From positions 1 through 44,767 of the forward strand of contig NZ_CAKUAT010000020.1 in the NCBI RefSeq assembly GCF_934636665.1: a stretch of 44,767 nucleotides of DNA. The letters run 5' to 3'. Positions 24,289 to 32,552 of the stretch are shown here, piece after piece. The position numbers and the translations under genes are program-made. This stretch comes from an uncultured Senegalimassilia sp. (GTDB taxonomy: Bacteria; Actinomycetota; Coriobacteriia; Coriobacteriales; Eggerthellaceae). The notes beneath the pieces were generated by a model, which was given only the letters and a program-made list of their open reading frames with translations, did no database searches and was not told the DNA's origin. Numbering within the stretch: the first letter of the stretch is position 1; each line of letters starts with the position of its first letter.

Positions 24289-26262
24289 ATGGAAAAGACA
24301 CTGCAGAACATCCTCGGCGAGATCCGCCGCACCAACGCCCCGCTTGCCCCCGATGCGCTCGATCGCATCATCCGCGCCCGAAACCGCGAGGTGGCCGGCC
24401 CCGTCCGCTATGTGGCGAAGAAGAAGCTGCTGCCGTTTTATCAGGAGGCGAAGGAACACCGCCCCGAACAGTGGCATACCTGGGGCGTTTCGCCCGCCGA
24501 AGAGGCTCTGCTGGTGCGAACGCTGCAGGTCAAACCCCGCCGCACCGCATCCGGCGTGGCCACCGTCACCGTGCTCACGAAGCCCTGGCCGTGCTCGAGC
24601 GCATGCCTGTACTGCCCCAACGACGTGCGCATGCCGAAAAGCTACCTGCACGACGAGCCGGCCTGCCAACGAGCTGAGCGCAACTGGTTCGACCCATATC
24701 TGCAGGTCACCGCCCGTTTGCGCACGCTGCATCAAATGGGGCACGTCACCGATAAGGTGGAGCTCATCGTGTTGGGCGGCACCTGGAGCGATTACCCCGA
24801 GGCCTACCAAATCTGGTACATGCACGAACTGTTCCGTGCCTTGAACGACATGGGATGCGAAGCCACGGTAGAACGCGAATCCGAAACGCGCCGCGAGCAG
24901 TACCGCAACGCCGGCATAGCCTGCGAGCGAGACGACCTTGCCGACTGGGCCGCCGAAGCGCAAGCCCACGTCACCACCGGTGAAGCCTCCTACAACGAAA
25001 CGGTCCGAAATCTATACGCCTGCGGAACCCGCGCGGGCGATGCCCGGTTGCACGCTCGAACGGATGACTGCAATGCTGCGATCAACGGCGCTTCCCTCAA
25101 CTGCACCGTAACTAGCGATTCGCAGAAGGCCGACCCCGAATCGGCCGACCCCGAAGACCCGCAAGATGCAGCTCCCCGTAACGGCTGGGCCGCTGCCGCG
25201 CAATGGCAGACTGCAACGTTTTCCCAGCTGGAAGTCCTGCAGCGCAACAACGAGTCCGCCGAGCACCGCTGCGTGGGCCTTGTGGTGGAGACACGCCCCG
25301 ACGCCGTCACGCCCAAACGGCTTGCTATGCTGCGCCGTCTAGGCTGCACGAAGCTGCAGATGGGCATCCAAAGCCTTGACGAGCGCATCCTTGCCGCGAA
25401 CCATCGAGGCATCGGCGTCGATCGCACGCAGCAGGCTTTCGAGCTTGCCCGTATCTTCGGTTTCAAAACGCATGCGCACTTCATGACGAACCTGCTCGGC
25501 GCAACGCCCGAAAGCGATGCCGCCGATTACCGCCGCATGGTCGAGCACCCCGCCTTCAAACCCGACGAAATCAAGCTGTACCCTTGCGCACTTGTAGACG
25601 GCACGGGATTGGTGTCACATTGGCGCGACGGCAGCTGGCGCCCTTACACCGAGGAGGAGCTGGTCAACCTGCTGGCCGATGACGTACTGGTCACACCGCC
25701 GTTCACGCGCATCTCGCGCATGATCCGCGATATATCGGCACACGACATCATGACCGGCAACAAGAAGGTGAACCTGCGTCAGCTAGTCGACCTGGAGCTT
25801 GCCAAACGAGCCCAACCGGTGCAGGAAATCCGCTCCCGCGAAATCGCTTTCGGAGCTGCCGCAAGCGACGAGCTCTCGCTTTCGGAAGTAGCCTATGAAA
25901 CGACGAACACCCACGAGGTTTTCCTACAGTGGGTCACTCCCGACAACCGCATCGCAGGCTTCCTGCGCCTATCCATGCCAAACGCTGAATACGTGAGCGC
26001 GCACGCTTCCGACCTGCCCATTAACGCCGGCGAGGCCATGATTCGCGAGGTGCACGTATACGGGCGCGTTGCCGGCCTGCACCAAGGCGGCGAGAACGCC
26101 CAGCACCGGGGCCTCGGCCGCATGCTCATTGAGCGAGCCTGCGATATAGCCCGCGACAACGGGTACCAAGCCGTAAACGTGATCAGCGCCGTAGGCACTC
26201 GCGGTTACTACCGCAAGCAAGGCTTCGCCGACAACGGCCTATACCAACAACGCAACTTATGA
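24289..26262 (+). CDS. Elp3-family radical SAM / GNAT tRNA-uridine modification enzyme
   Basis: 657 residues. The radical SAM motif is PCSSACLYCPND (C102, C106, C109), and the C-terminal acetyltransferase domain has the acetyl-CoA loop QHRGLGRMLIERA and a final SAVGTRGYYRKQGF. Elp3 uses both domains to place a carboxymethyl group on wobble uridine (cm5U34). Family features VVETRPDAVT, LGCTKLQMGIQSLD and DEIKLYPCALVDGTGL are present. Residues ~210-320 form a variable acidic, Asp/Pro-rich insertion. A Trm9-like methyltransferase is encoded nearby on the other strand. The start at 24289 is chosen from protein alignment and the adjacent -10. Confidence 0.88.
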   Translation: MEKTLQNILGEIRRTNAPLAPDALDRIIRARNREVAGPVRYVAKKKLLPFYQEAKEHRPEQWHTWGVSPAEEALLVRTLQVKPRRTASGVATVTVLTKPWPCSSACLYCPNDVRMPKSYLHDEPACQRAERNWFDPYLQVTARLRTLHQMGHVTDKVELIVLGGTWSDYPEAYQIWYMHELFRALNDMGCEATVERESETRREQYRNAGIACERDDLADWAAEAQAHVTTGEASYNETVRNLYACGTRAGDARLHARTDDCNAAINGASLNCTVTSDSQKADPESADPEDPQDAAPRNGWAAAAQWQTATFSQLEVLQRNNESAEHRCVGLVVETRPDAVTPKRLAMLRRLGCTKLQMGIQSLDERILAANHRGIGVDRTQQAFELARIFGFKTHAHFMTNLLGATPESDAADYRRMVEHPAFKPDEIKLYPCALVDGTGLVSHWRDGSWRPYTEEELVNLLADDVLVTPPFTRISRMIRDISAHDIMTGNKKVNLRQLVDLELAKRAQPVQEIRSREIAFGAAASDELSLSEVAYETTNTHEVFLQWVTPDNRIAGFLRLSMPNAEYVSAHASDLPINAGEAMIREVHVYGRVAGLHQGGENAQHRGLGRMLIERACDIARDNGYQAVNVISAVGTRGYYRKQGFADNGLYQQRNL

Positions 26263-26273
26263 GCCAATGTTCC

Positions 26274-26327
26274 CCGTAGCGTTCCAGCTCGCCACCTTTT
26301 AATAGGTGGCGAGCTGGAACGCTACGG
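26274..26327. terminator. 24-bp perfect inverted repeat between convergent genes
   Basis: Arms 26274-26297 and 26304-26327 are perfectly complementary with the loop TTTAAT. The hairpin fills the space between the convergent Elp3 and ABC ATPase genes. As with 2308-2359 there is no T-tract. A bidirectional terminator is the likely role. Confidence 0.65.
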
Positions 26328-26335
26328 ATACAGAT

Positions 26336-27109
26336 TCATTCACGCGACTCGAAAGGAACCCAGGCTGTGCCGAAGCTTGTCTGCACGTGCTCCAGGCGCA
26401 CGCCGAAGGACCGCTCAATAGCAGCACGAACGCCGCCATCGTTCGGTTCACCCTGCGCGGCCAAACGTCCTCGCTCCATCACAAACACCTGGTCAGCAAC
26501 CGAAAGCGCCAGGTTCAAATCGTGAATCACCGCGACAACCGTCTTGCCGCGCTGCCGAACCTGGCGAATCAGCCGCACCATATCGAAACATGCCGCCACG
26601 TCCATGAACGATGTTGGCTCGTCAAGCAGCACGATCGGCGTATCTTGCGCTAACACCATAGCCATGCGCACGCGCTGCCGCTGCCCGCCCGACAAGCTCC
26701 TCAGCGAACGATCACGTAGCTCAGACACGCCGGCAAGCGAAAGCGCCTCGTCGATGCGTTCCTCATCTGCCCTGCTCAAGCGCGAAAACGACCCACAGCA
26801 TGGAAACCTTCCGCACACCACCAGCTCGCGCGCCGTCATCATCGGCGCCTCTTGCTGCTGCACCAACACGCCTAAAAGACGCGCTCGATCGCGAGCAGCC
26901 AGCGATGACACATCACGCCCGGCAACGCGCACGCGCCCCGACGTCGGCCTCACCAGCCCCATGGCAAGTTTCGCAAGCGTTGATTTCCCGCAGCCGTTCG
27001 GCCCGACGATGCAGCTGATGCTCCCTTTCGGAAACGACGCGGAAAAGCCGTCGAACAAAAGGCTGCTGCCATACCCGAATACGACGTCATCGAACTCAAG
27101 ATCGCCCAT
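26336..27109 (-). CDS. FecE/BtuD-type ABC importer ATPase
   Basis: 257 residues: Walker A VGPNGCGKSTLAKL, Q-loop GVLVQQQEAPM, signature LSGGQRQRVRMAMVLA, Walker B IVLLDEPTSFMD, H-loop VAVIHDLN. This is the class that powers uptake of iron-siderophore, haem or cobalamin. Its start overlaps the permease stop by 14 nt. It is the last gene of a four-gene leftward operon that begins with a radical SAM enzyme. Confidence 0.92.
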   Translation of the reverse strand: MGDLEFDDVVFGYGSSLLFDGFSASFPKGSISCIVGPNGCGKSTLAKLAMGLVRPTSGRVRVAGRDVSSLAARDRARLLGVLVQQQEAPMMTARELVVCGRFPCCGSFSRLSRADEERIDEALSLAGVSELRDRSLRSLSGGQRQRVRMAMVLAQDTPIVLLDEPTSFMDVAACFDMVRLIRQVRQRGKTVVAVIHDLNLALSVADQVFVMERGRLAAQGEPNDGGVRAAIERSFGVRLEHVQTSFGTAWVPFESRE

Positions 27110-28136
27110 CGACCTCTCCTTTCCGCGAACGAAGAATCAGATAAATGAAGAACGGGCCGCCTATCAACGCCATGCAGATTCCCACAGGGATCTCGAACGG
27201 CGCGAACAGCGTGCGCGCAACGGTGTCGCACGCACACACCACGATGGCCCCGGCAATCGGCGAGAGCAGCAATACGCGACGGTTATCGTGACCGACGAAG
27301 AAGCGAACGATATGGGGGATGACTAGCCCGACGAATCCGATAAGGCCGGCAAAGCAAACCGCGGCACCCGCCAGCAAAGCTGCAAGCAAAAGCAACGTCA
27401 GCCGGGTTCGCCGCACATTCAGCCCCAGCGCGTGCGCACCCTCATCCCCCAACGACAAGATATTAAGACGCGTTCCCTGGCCTGCGGCCACAAGCAGCCC
27501 AACGAGAATCGCACACCCAGGAATCACCAGCTCAGACGCCATCACGCCCGAAAGGCTTCCGACCAGGAACCCGGATGAGTTGACGTAGGCATCCGGGTTG
27601 AAAATGAGGATCGCGTTCATTCCCGCCGTGAATATGGACGTGAGCGCCATGCCGGCAAGCACGATGGTCAGGCGCGAGGCCCCCGCGTACAACGACACGA
27701 AGAACACCAGCAACGCCGAAGCAAGCGCGCCCAAAAACGCACCAGCTGCCGACACGCCCAGTGCATGCGGAGCCACGCATGCGAACAGCAAAACGAACAG
27801 GCCGGATCCAGCGTTGACGCCGATGATGTTTGAGCTGGCCAGCGGATTATTCAACGTTGCTTGGATAAGCGCACCCGCCTCAGCAAGCGCAGCACCGGCA
27901 AGCACGCCCCCAAGGACACGCGGCACGCGCACGTTCGCCAGCACGTTCACTGCCATGTCTGACGCGTTGCCCATAGCGTACGCAACCACGTCGTTCGCAC
28001 CAATAGACGACGACCCCAGCGCCAGACCGGCGAACACCACGCCGGCAAGCGCCAAAAGCAGAACAAGCAGCATCAGGCGAAAGCGATGTCGCGCACAATC
28101 CGTCGCCGCAACCGTTTTGAGTCGATTCCCGCGCAC
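27096..28136 (-). CDS. FecCD/BtuC-family permease of the metal-chelate importer
   Basis: 346 residues with about ten membrane helices. Family motifs include RVPRVLGGVLAGAALAEAGALIQ, NPLASSNIIGVNAG and GFVGLVIPHIVRF near the coupling region. The start at 28136 is a GTG, 8 nt after the binding-protein stop, with AGG just upstream; an ATG 21 codons later is an alternative. A single permease gene suggests a homodimer. Confidence 0.9.
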   Translation of the reverse strand: MRGNRLKTVAATDCARHRFRLMLLVLLLALAGVVFAGLALGSSSIGANDVVAYAMGNASDMAVNVLANVRVPRVLGGVLAGAALAEAGALIQATLNNPLASSNIIGVNAGSGLFVLLFACVAPHALGVSAAGAFLGALASALLVFFVSLYAGASRLTIVLAGMALTSIFTAGMNAILIFNPDAYVNSSGFLVGSLSGVMASELVIPGCAILVGLLVAAGQGTRLNILSLGDEGAHALGLNVRRTRLTLLLLAALLAGAAVCFAGLIGFVGLVIPHIVRFFVGHDNRRVLLLSPIAGAIVVCACDTVARTLFAPFEIPVGICMALIGGPFFIYLILRSRKGEVDGRS

Positions 28137-28144
28137 GAATCAAC

Positions 28145-29137
28145 CTATTCGCCGTACAGCGCGTCGAACAGGACTTGATACGCCTGATCCCACTGAGCAT
28201 TCGGCTTGTACTGGAATAACTTCGGATCAAGCGTCACCACACGATTGTTCTTCACCGCATCAAGCTGCGCCCATGCCGGGTTCTGCGTCGTCTGCTCGGC
28301 AAGCGCCTGCTGCGCCGCCTCATCCGAATTACCCATAGGCAGAAGGAAGATGGTTTGCGGGTTGTCCTGAATCAGAGCCTCCAAGCTGTAATCGGACAAC
28401 AAGCCCTTATCGGAATCGGCGATGTTCTGCGCACCCAAATCGGCAAGCATGGTTCCCGTCTGCGTCGAGGAAGACTGCACGCGCGTACCGCCCGAATACG
28501 TGGTCAGCACCACGGCGCTGCTAGCTTGCTTTCCTTCCGCCTTCGCGCAAATCTCGGCGATCCTATCTGCCGGGCCCTGACCATTTTCCGCATACGCCTG
28601 CTCGTCACCTGTTATATCGCAGCATGTACGCAGCATGCGCAGATAGTCATCGAACGTGGTTACCTTGAAATACGCCACAGGGATGTTCGCCGCTGTAAGC
28701 GTATCGGCCAACTCGGTTTGCGCAACGCCGCCGCCGCGGCCGCTGCTCGACCCCGTCAAAATCACGAAATCGGGGTTGAGCGCGATAATCGATTCGGCAT
28801 CAAGCGAAGAAAAATCGCCGATCTTCTGCGCATCAGACGCAATGTGGTAATCGGAGAAAGCGTCGTCGGACGCGCCAACCAGCGTACCACCTGCCAGCTC
28901 CCACACGTTTGCGAAGCTGCCCATGCCGGCAACCACACGATTATGCGACGCAACCGTCACTTCGCGGCCTAAATCATCGGTAAAGGTATACGCACCTTGC
29001 GTGGCCGACGCCTCCGTTTCGCCCGCGTCAGACGCAACGGGATTCCCTTGCGACGCACACCCCGCCAGAGAGAACGACCCTACGCCCACAGCCAACACGC
29101 ACGAAAGCGTGACGGCACCTTTTGCAACCTTATTCAT
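28145..29137 (-). CDS. lipoprotein substrate-binding protein (FecB/BtuF class)
   Basis: 330 residues. The signal peptide ends in the lipobox SLAGC (Cys at about 27), followed by a Ser/Ala/Glu-rich linker, so the protein is anchored on the outer membrane leaflet. The fold is that of class III binding proteins: TFTDDLGREVTVA opens the first lobe, and ALNPDFVILTGSSSGRGGG and a C-terminal second lobe follow. The ligand is unknown; iron-siderophore, haem or a corrinoid would fit the family. It lies 30 nt after the radical SAM gene. Confidence 0.9.
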   Translation of the reverse strand: MNKVAKGAVTLSCVLAVGVGSFSLAGCASQGNPVASDAGETEASATQGAYTFTDDLGREVTVASHNRVVAGMGSFANVWELAGGTLVGASDDAFSDYHIASDAQKIGDFSSLDAESIIALNPDFVILTGSSSGRGGGVAQTELADTLTAANIPVAYFKVTTFDDYLRMLRTCCDITGDEQAYAENGQGPADRIAEICAKAEGKQASSAVVLTTYSGGTRVQSSSTQTGTMLADLGAQNIADSDKGLLSDYSLEALIQDNPQTIFLLPMGNSDEAAQQALAEQTTQNPAWAQLDAVKNNRVVTLDPKLFQYKPNAQWDQAYQVLFDALYGE

Positions 29138-29167
29138 TGTTTGCTCCTTTTGGACTAGTTGGTCCCG

Positions 29168-30190
29168 CTAAGCGACCGATACGCCGGACGCATCCCGTGC
29201 TTCGCTCTTCATGCCCCATGCACAGTAATCGTCCTGTCCCAAAATGTCCCCGTCGTGGTAATACGCAGCGCGAGCGCGGCATCCGCCGCAAACGCCCTTA
29301 TAATCGCACGCCCCACACGCGCCCTTATACGCCTGCGTGCGCAGCTCTTGAAATACTGGGCTGGTGCGCCAAATCTCATCAAACGGTTGTTTACGCACGT
29401 CGCCGGCATCTTCGGTCATATATGCGCACGCTCGCACAATACCTTCGCTTCCGACCACGCAGTACGTCAGTCCCGCCAAGCAACCTCGCGTATAGCGCGT
29501 TTCAACACCGATCTGCTCGGCAATACGCATAAACTGCGGCGCACACGTAGGTTTGACTTCGATGCCAGCATCACGACCGGCACGCAAAATATCAGCGAGC
29601 AGCTGCTCATTTTGCTCAACGTCGATGCTTTCGTCCGAAATGTCCTTGCCACGCCCAACCGGTACCAAGAAGAACACCGAGTGGTTCATCGCGCCCAACT
29701 CTTTGGCAAAGCGAGTGATAGCGCACACCTCGTCGCGGTTCCAATCAACCACAGTGGTGTGAATCTGGAATGGCAGGCCGACGTTTTTGCAGGCTTCGAT
29801 TCCCGCCAACGTTGCCGCATGCGCACCGTTGACCCCGCGAAACTTGTCATGCTTTTCCGCGTCAAGGCTGTCAATGCTGATACCCATAGCGCACGCACCC
29901 GCCGCTTTCAGCTTTCGCGCAACGTCTTGCGTGATCAAGGTTCCGTTGCTGCCGAATACCGGACGGAGCCCGCACGATGCCGCATGAGCTACTAATTCGA
30001 AAATATCATCGCGCATAAGCGGCTCACCGCCGCTGAAGATCATGATTTTGAAACCCGCACGCGCAATGTCGGAAATCATCGCTCGCGCTTCTTCTGTCGA
30101 CAGTTCTCGGTTATCGCACTCGTCTGCGTCTTGATAGCAATGAGCGCACTTCAAGTTGCATCGATTCGTGGTCATCCACGATACGATCAT
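29168..30190 (-). CDS. radical SAM/SPASM enzyme, NirJ/AhbD-like
   Basis: 340 residues. The SAM [4Fe-4S] motif is MTTNRCNLKCAHCYQDA (C11, C15, C18), with the glycine motif FSGGEPLMRDD. The C-terminal SPASM region has many cysteines (GCLAGLTYCVV, ACAYMTEDAGD, CGACDYKGVCGGCRARA, DYCAW) for auxiliary clusters. The opening MTTNRCNLKCAHCYQ is typical of the NirJ/AhbC/AhbD group that modifies haem precursors, though peptide-maturing relatives look alike. It heads an operon with a metal-chelate importer under a MerR-type promoter. The start at 30190 follows GAGGGGGAAACG. Confidence 0.85.
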   Translation of the reverse strand: MIVSWMTTNRCNLKCAHCYQDADECDNRELSTEEARAMISDIARAGFKIMIFSGGEPLMRDDIFELVAHAASCGLRPVFGSNGTLITQDVARKLKAAGACAMGISIDSLDAEKHDKFRGVNGAHAATLAGIEACKNVGLPFQIHTTVVDWNRDEVCAITRFAKELGAMNHSVFFLVPVGRGKDISDESIDVEQNEQLLADILRAGRDAGIEVKPTCAPQFMRIAEQIGVETRYTRGCLAGLTYCVVGSEGIVRACAYMTEDAGDVRKQPFDEIWRTSPVFQELRTQAYKGACGACDYKGVCGGCRARAAYYHDGDILGQDDYCAWGMKSEARDASGVSVA

Positions 30191-30228
30191 CGTTTCCCCC
30201 TCTGATTGAGTTATCACTGCAGGGGAAA

Positions 30229-30259
30229 ACGGTATCGAGCGACGCTACGTCACCGTCAA
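30229..30259 (-). promoter_or_regulatory. MerR-type promoter of the radical SAM/importer operon
   Basis: On the minus strand, TTGACG (30259-30254) and TACCGT (30234-30229) are 19 bp apart, the long spacer of MerR-activated promoters. The spacer holds the dyad GACG-CTA-CGTC (30241-30251, plus strand). The same GACGCTACGTC core fills the promoter of the MerR gene itself at 31089-31119. A start near 30222 would give a ~32-nt leader. Confidence 0.75.
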
Positions 30260-30284
30260 TACAACGATAAGCGTACCTGTGCAG

Positions 30285-31067
30285 TTATTCCCGCGTATCA
30301 GAGCGAGAGCAATCGAGCGCATCTTGCAAGAAGCTCAACGTGCGCCGTTGAATACCGGCATAAAAGTCACGACCGTACTGCTTTGGCCCCGAGCTGCGCT
30401 GGTTTGCCAAGCGTTTCAAACCGGCAAGGGCATGGGGCATGCCCCCTAAGCTGGAAAAACGAATTGCAAGCGCTCGTGCGCGCTCATCAGTTGCCAAAAC
30501 GCCATCATGCATTGCTTCGATCGTGTCACCCATCAGCTGATGCCAGCAGATCACCTCTTCGCGAGATAACTCGGGAATCGGGCAACCTTCAAGCGATTCG
30601 CCAGTGATGGCAGACCACAGCATGTCCTCACGATCCCGCGCGCTACCAACGGCGGATGCAGATTCGCTCCAATCCACATGATCGGCCACAGCAAGATGTG
30701 CGCGCAAACTCTGCAACGCATTCATATCCCGAAGAATTCTCGCGCTTTCGCGTTCGAGCTCCGCCTCGCGATCCGCCAAAGCGGCGGTCAGTTCGCCGTC
30801 GGGGTCGCTCCCTTCGCCCTCCTGAATCTGGGTAAGCGAAAGCCCCAAGTATTTCAGCGTGATTATGCGATTGAGACGATCGACGTCAGACGAGGAATAC
30901 AAGCGAAGATTTTGCTCCCCTTTGCATGTGGGATGCAGCAGCCCGCGTTGATCGTAGTACTGGATGGTTCGAACCGTCACGCCGACGCGCGAAGCCAATT
31001 CCCCAACCGTCATCAAGTCTTGGCTACCTTGTTGCCCCATGTCCTGCTTCACCCCACGAACCGACAT
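30285..31067 (-). CDS. MerR-family regulator of the adjacent importer operon
   Basis: 260 residues at most. The MerR winged helix is LMTVGELASRVGVTVRTIQYYDQRGLLHPTC...LRLYSSSDVDRLNRIITLKYLGLSLTQIQ, followed by a long dimerisation helix (~85-120) and a ~130-residue C-terminal domain with one Cys near ESLEGCPIPE, which may bind a ligand, as in TipA/BmrR-type activators. The lack of a C-terminal metal-binding Cys cluster argues against a simple metal sensor. The start is uncertain: 31067, 31040 or 31013 (MTVGELA). It reads in the same direction as the operon it probably activates and has its own copy of the operator. Confidence 0.88.
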   Translation of the reverse strand: MSVRGVKQDMGQQGSQDLMTVGELASRVGVTVRTIQYYDQRGLLHPTCKGEQNLRLYSSSDVDRLNRIITLKYLGLSLTQIQEGEGSDPDGELTAALADREAELERESARILRDMNALQSLRAHLAVADHVDWSESASAVGSARDREDMLWSAITGESLEGCPIPELSREEVICWHQLMGDTIEAMHDGVLATDERARALAIRFSSLGGMPHALAGLKRLANQRSSGPKQYGRDFYAGIQRRTLSFLQDALDCSRSDTRE

Positions 31068-31088
31068 CGACTCTGCCGAAAAATAATC

Positions 31089-31119
31089 AAGATAGCGGAT
31101 GACGCTACGTCATCGTCAA
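31089..31119 (-). promoter_or_regulatory. MerR-type autoregulatory promoter
   Basis: TTGACG (31119-31114) and TATCTT (31094-31089) on the minus strand are 19 bp apart. A 17-bp perfect palindrome, GATGACG-CTA-CGTCATC (31098-31114), fills the spacer. Its core is shared with the operator at 30229-30259. Confidence 0.78.
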
Positions 31120-31122
31120 GCG

Positions 31123-32121
31123 CTACTTCGTAGAAGAATCGAACACGCAGGGATTCAGGCAATCTACCGGAACGCGCCCTTGCACAGCGTCGATAGCAGC
31201 TTGCATCGCGCGCTCGCGCAGTTCGCGGCCGGATTCCTCCGACCAATACGCCGCATGCGCCGAAAGCACGGTGTGCGGCGCCTTCATGATGGGGTGATCG
31301 AAGTCGAAGGGCTGCTCCTGCTCGAACACGTCCAAACCTGCGCCCCACAACTTATCCTCGCAAAGCGCCTGAGCCAGCGCCACGGTATCCACCACAGCGC
31401 CACGAGCGGTGTTCACCAACACGGCATCAGACTTCATGAGCGCAAGGCGTTCGGCGCTGATCAGATGATGTGTCTCGGGAGTAAGCGCCGTATGCAGGCT
31501 CACCACGTCTGCCGTCTGCAAAAGCTCCTCCAAACGCAGCACGGGATAGCCTTCGGGCGTGCGACGGCCGGGTTTCAGGCTGCGAGACCAGCACACCACA
31601 TCAAAGCCCAGACCAGCAGCCTTCTTGGCTGCCGCTCTGCCGATTTCCCCCATGCCTACGACACCGAACACGCGGCCGCGGCACTGCCCTAACGGACGAG
31701 TACGCGCATAATCCCACACGCCGCGGCGCATGTCTGCATCAAGCTCGTTGATTCGACGCAAAACCGAAAGCGCCAGCGTAATGGCGTGGTCGGATACCAC
31801 TTCCGTACCGTAGCCCGGCACATTGCAAACGGCAACGCCGTACTCGGTAGCGGCTTCCACATCGATTTCGTCGTACCCGACCCCCGTGCGGCTAACCGCC
31901 TTTAGGTTCGGACATGCCTCGAACACCTCGCGCGGGAACATCGCATACGACGTCACCGCTGCATCGGCGCCCGTTTCCAACAACCCGTTGATAACTGCCT
32001 GAGCGGTACGGCCACGCGTGACCTCGAACTCGATGCCCGCATCCCGAGCCATGGCCTCTTCCAGATTGTTATCCTCGAAATCGGTATCGACCGCTACGAT
32101 CTTCGGCATATCCACTCCCAT
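31123..32121 (-). CDS. D-isomer 2-hydroxyacid dehydrogenase
   Basis: 332 residues. The NAD-binding loop is GRVFGVVGMGEIGRAAAKKAAGLG, with substrate/catalytic segments TARGAVVDTVALAQAL (R), GLDVFEQEQP (E) and LSAHAAYWSEES (H). SRTGVGYDEIDVEAA and VPGYGTEVVSDHAI are typical of the phosphoglycerate dehydrogenase/C-terminal-binding-protein branch. The 2-oxoacid substrate is unknown. AGGGG precedes the ATG at 32121. It follows the DUF6483-like gene by 11 nt at the end of the ruv operon. Confidence 0.85.
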   Translation of the reverse strand: MGVDMPKIVAVDTDFEDNNLEEAMARDAGIEFEVTRGRTAQAVINGLLETGADAAVTSYAMFPREVFEACPNLKAVSRTGVGYDEIDVEAATEYGVAVCNVPGYGTEVVSDHAITLALSVLRRINELDADMRRGVWDYARTRPLGQCRGRVFGVVGMGEIGRAAAKKAAGLGFDVVCWSRSLKPGRRTPEGYPVLRLEELLQTADVVSLHTALTPETHHLISAERLALMKSDAVLVNTARGAVVDTVALAQALCEDKLWGAGLDVFEQEQPFDFDHPIMKAPHTVLSAHAAYWSEESGRELRERAMQAAIDAVQGRVPVDCLNPCVFDSSTK

Positions 32122-32132
32122 CGTTGCCCCTG

Positions 32133-32543
32133 CTAGGCGTTAGCTTGCTCGGCCATTTCCTTCAAGTCGGACAGGTCAGTGGGGTCGTCAGGCAAATCGA
32201 TCCCATACGCATCCGCGATCGCCCGCGCCTGTTCCACGCGCAACGACGCCAATGCGCCTTGTTTCGCTTGTGTCAGATACTCAGACGAAAGCAACAAGCT
32301 GCGAGCAATGAACTCCGTCACGCGCGGATCGGTGCCGGACACCTGCAGCACGCCGACGACGGATTCCGGGGTCAGTGACAGCAAGCTGGCGCCGTCCATC
32401 CCAACGGCGTTCCCGACAACCTCGTCCAGCGTATCGGCCGCTTCCTTCGAATCTTCGTCCTCGTCGGTAACGCGTCGCAGGCTTTTGAACATAGCCTGGT
32501 AAAACGCTAGCAGCAACTTCATCAGATAGTCTTGCTCGAACAT
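32133..32543 (-). CDS. DUF6483-like small protein
   Basis: 136 residues, acidic, largely helical and soluble. The opening MFEQDYLMKLLLAFYQAMFKSL resembles the DUF6483 family start (MFEQDYLMR-I). No catalytic motif is seen. It is placed 9 nt after ruvB with AGGAG before the ATG and is followed by the 2-hydroxyacid dehydrogenase, so it is co-transcribed with the Holliday-junction genes. Function unknown. Confidence 0.7.
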   Translation of the reverse strand: MFEQDYLMKLLLAFYQAMFKSLRRVTDEDEDSKEAADTLDEVVGNAVGMDGASLLSLTPESVVGVLQVSGTDPRVTEFIARSLLLSSEYLTQAKQGALASLRVEQARAIADAYGIDLPDDPTDLSDLKEMAEQANA

Positions 32544-32552
32544 CGGCCGCTC

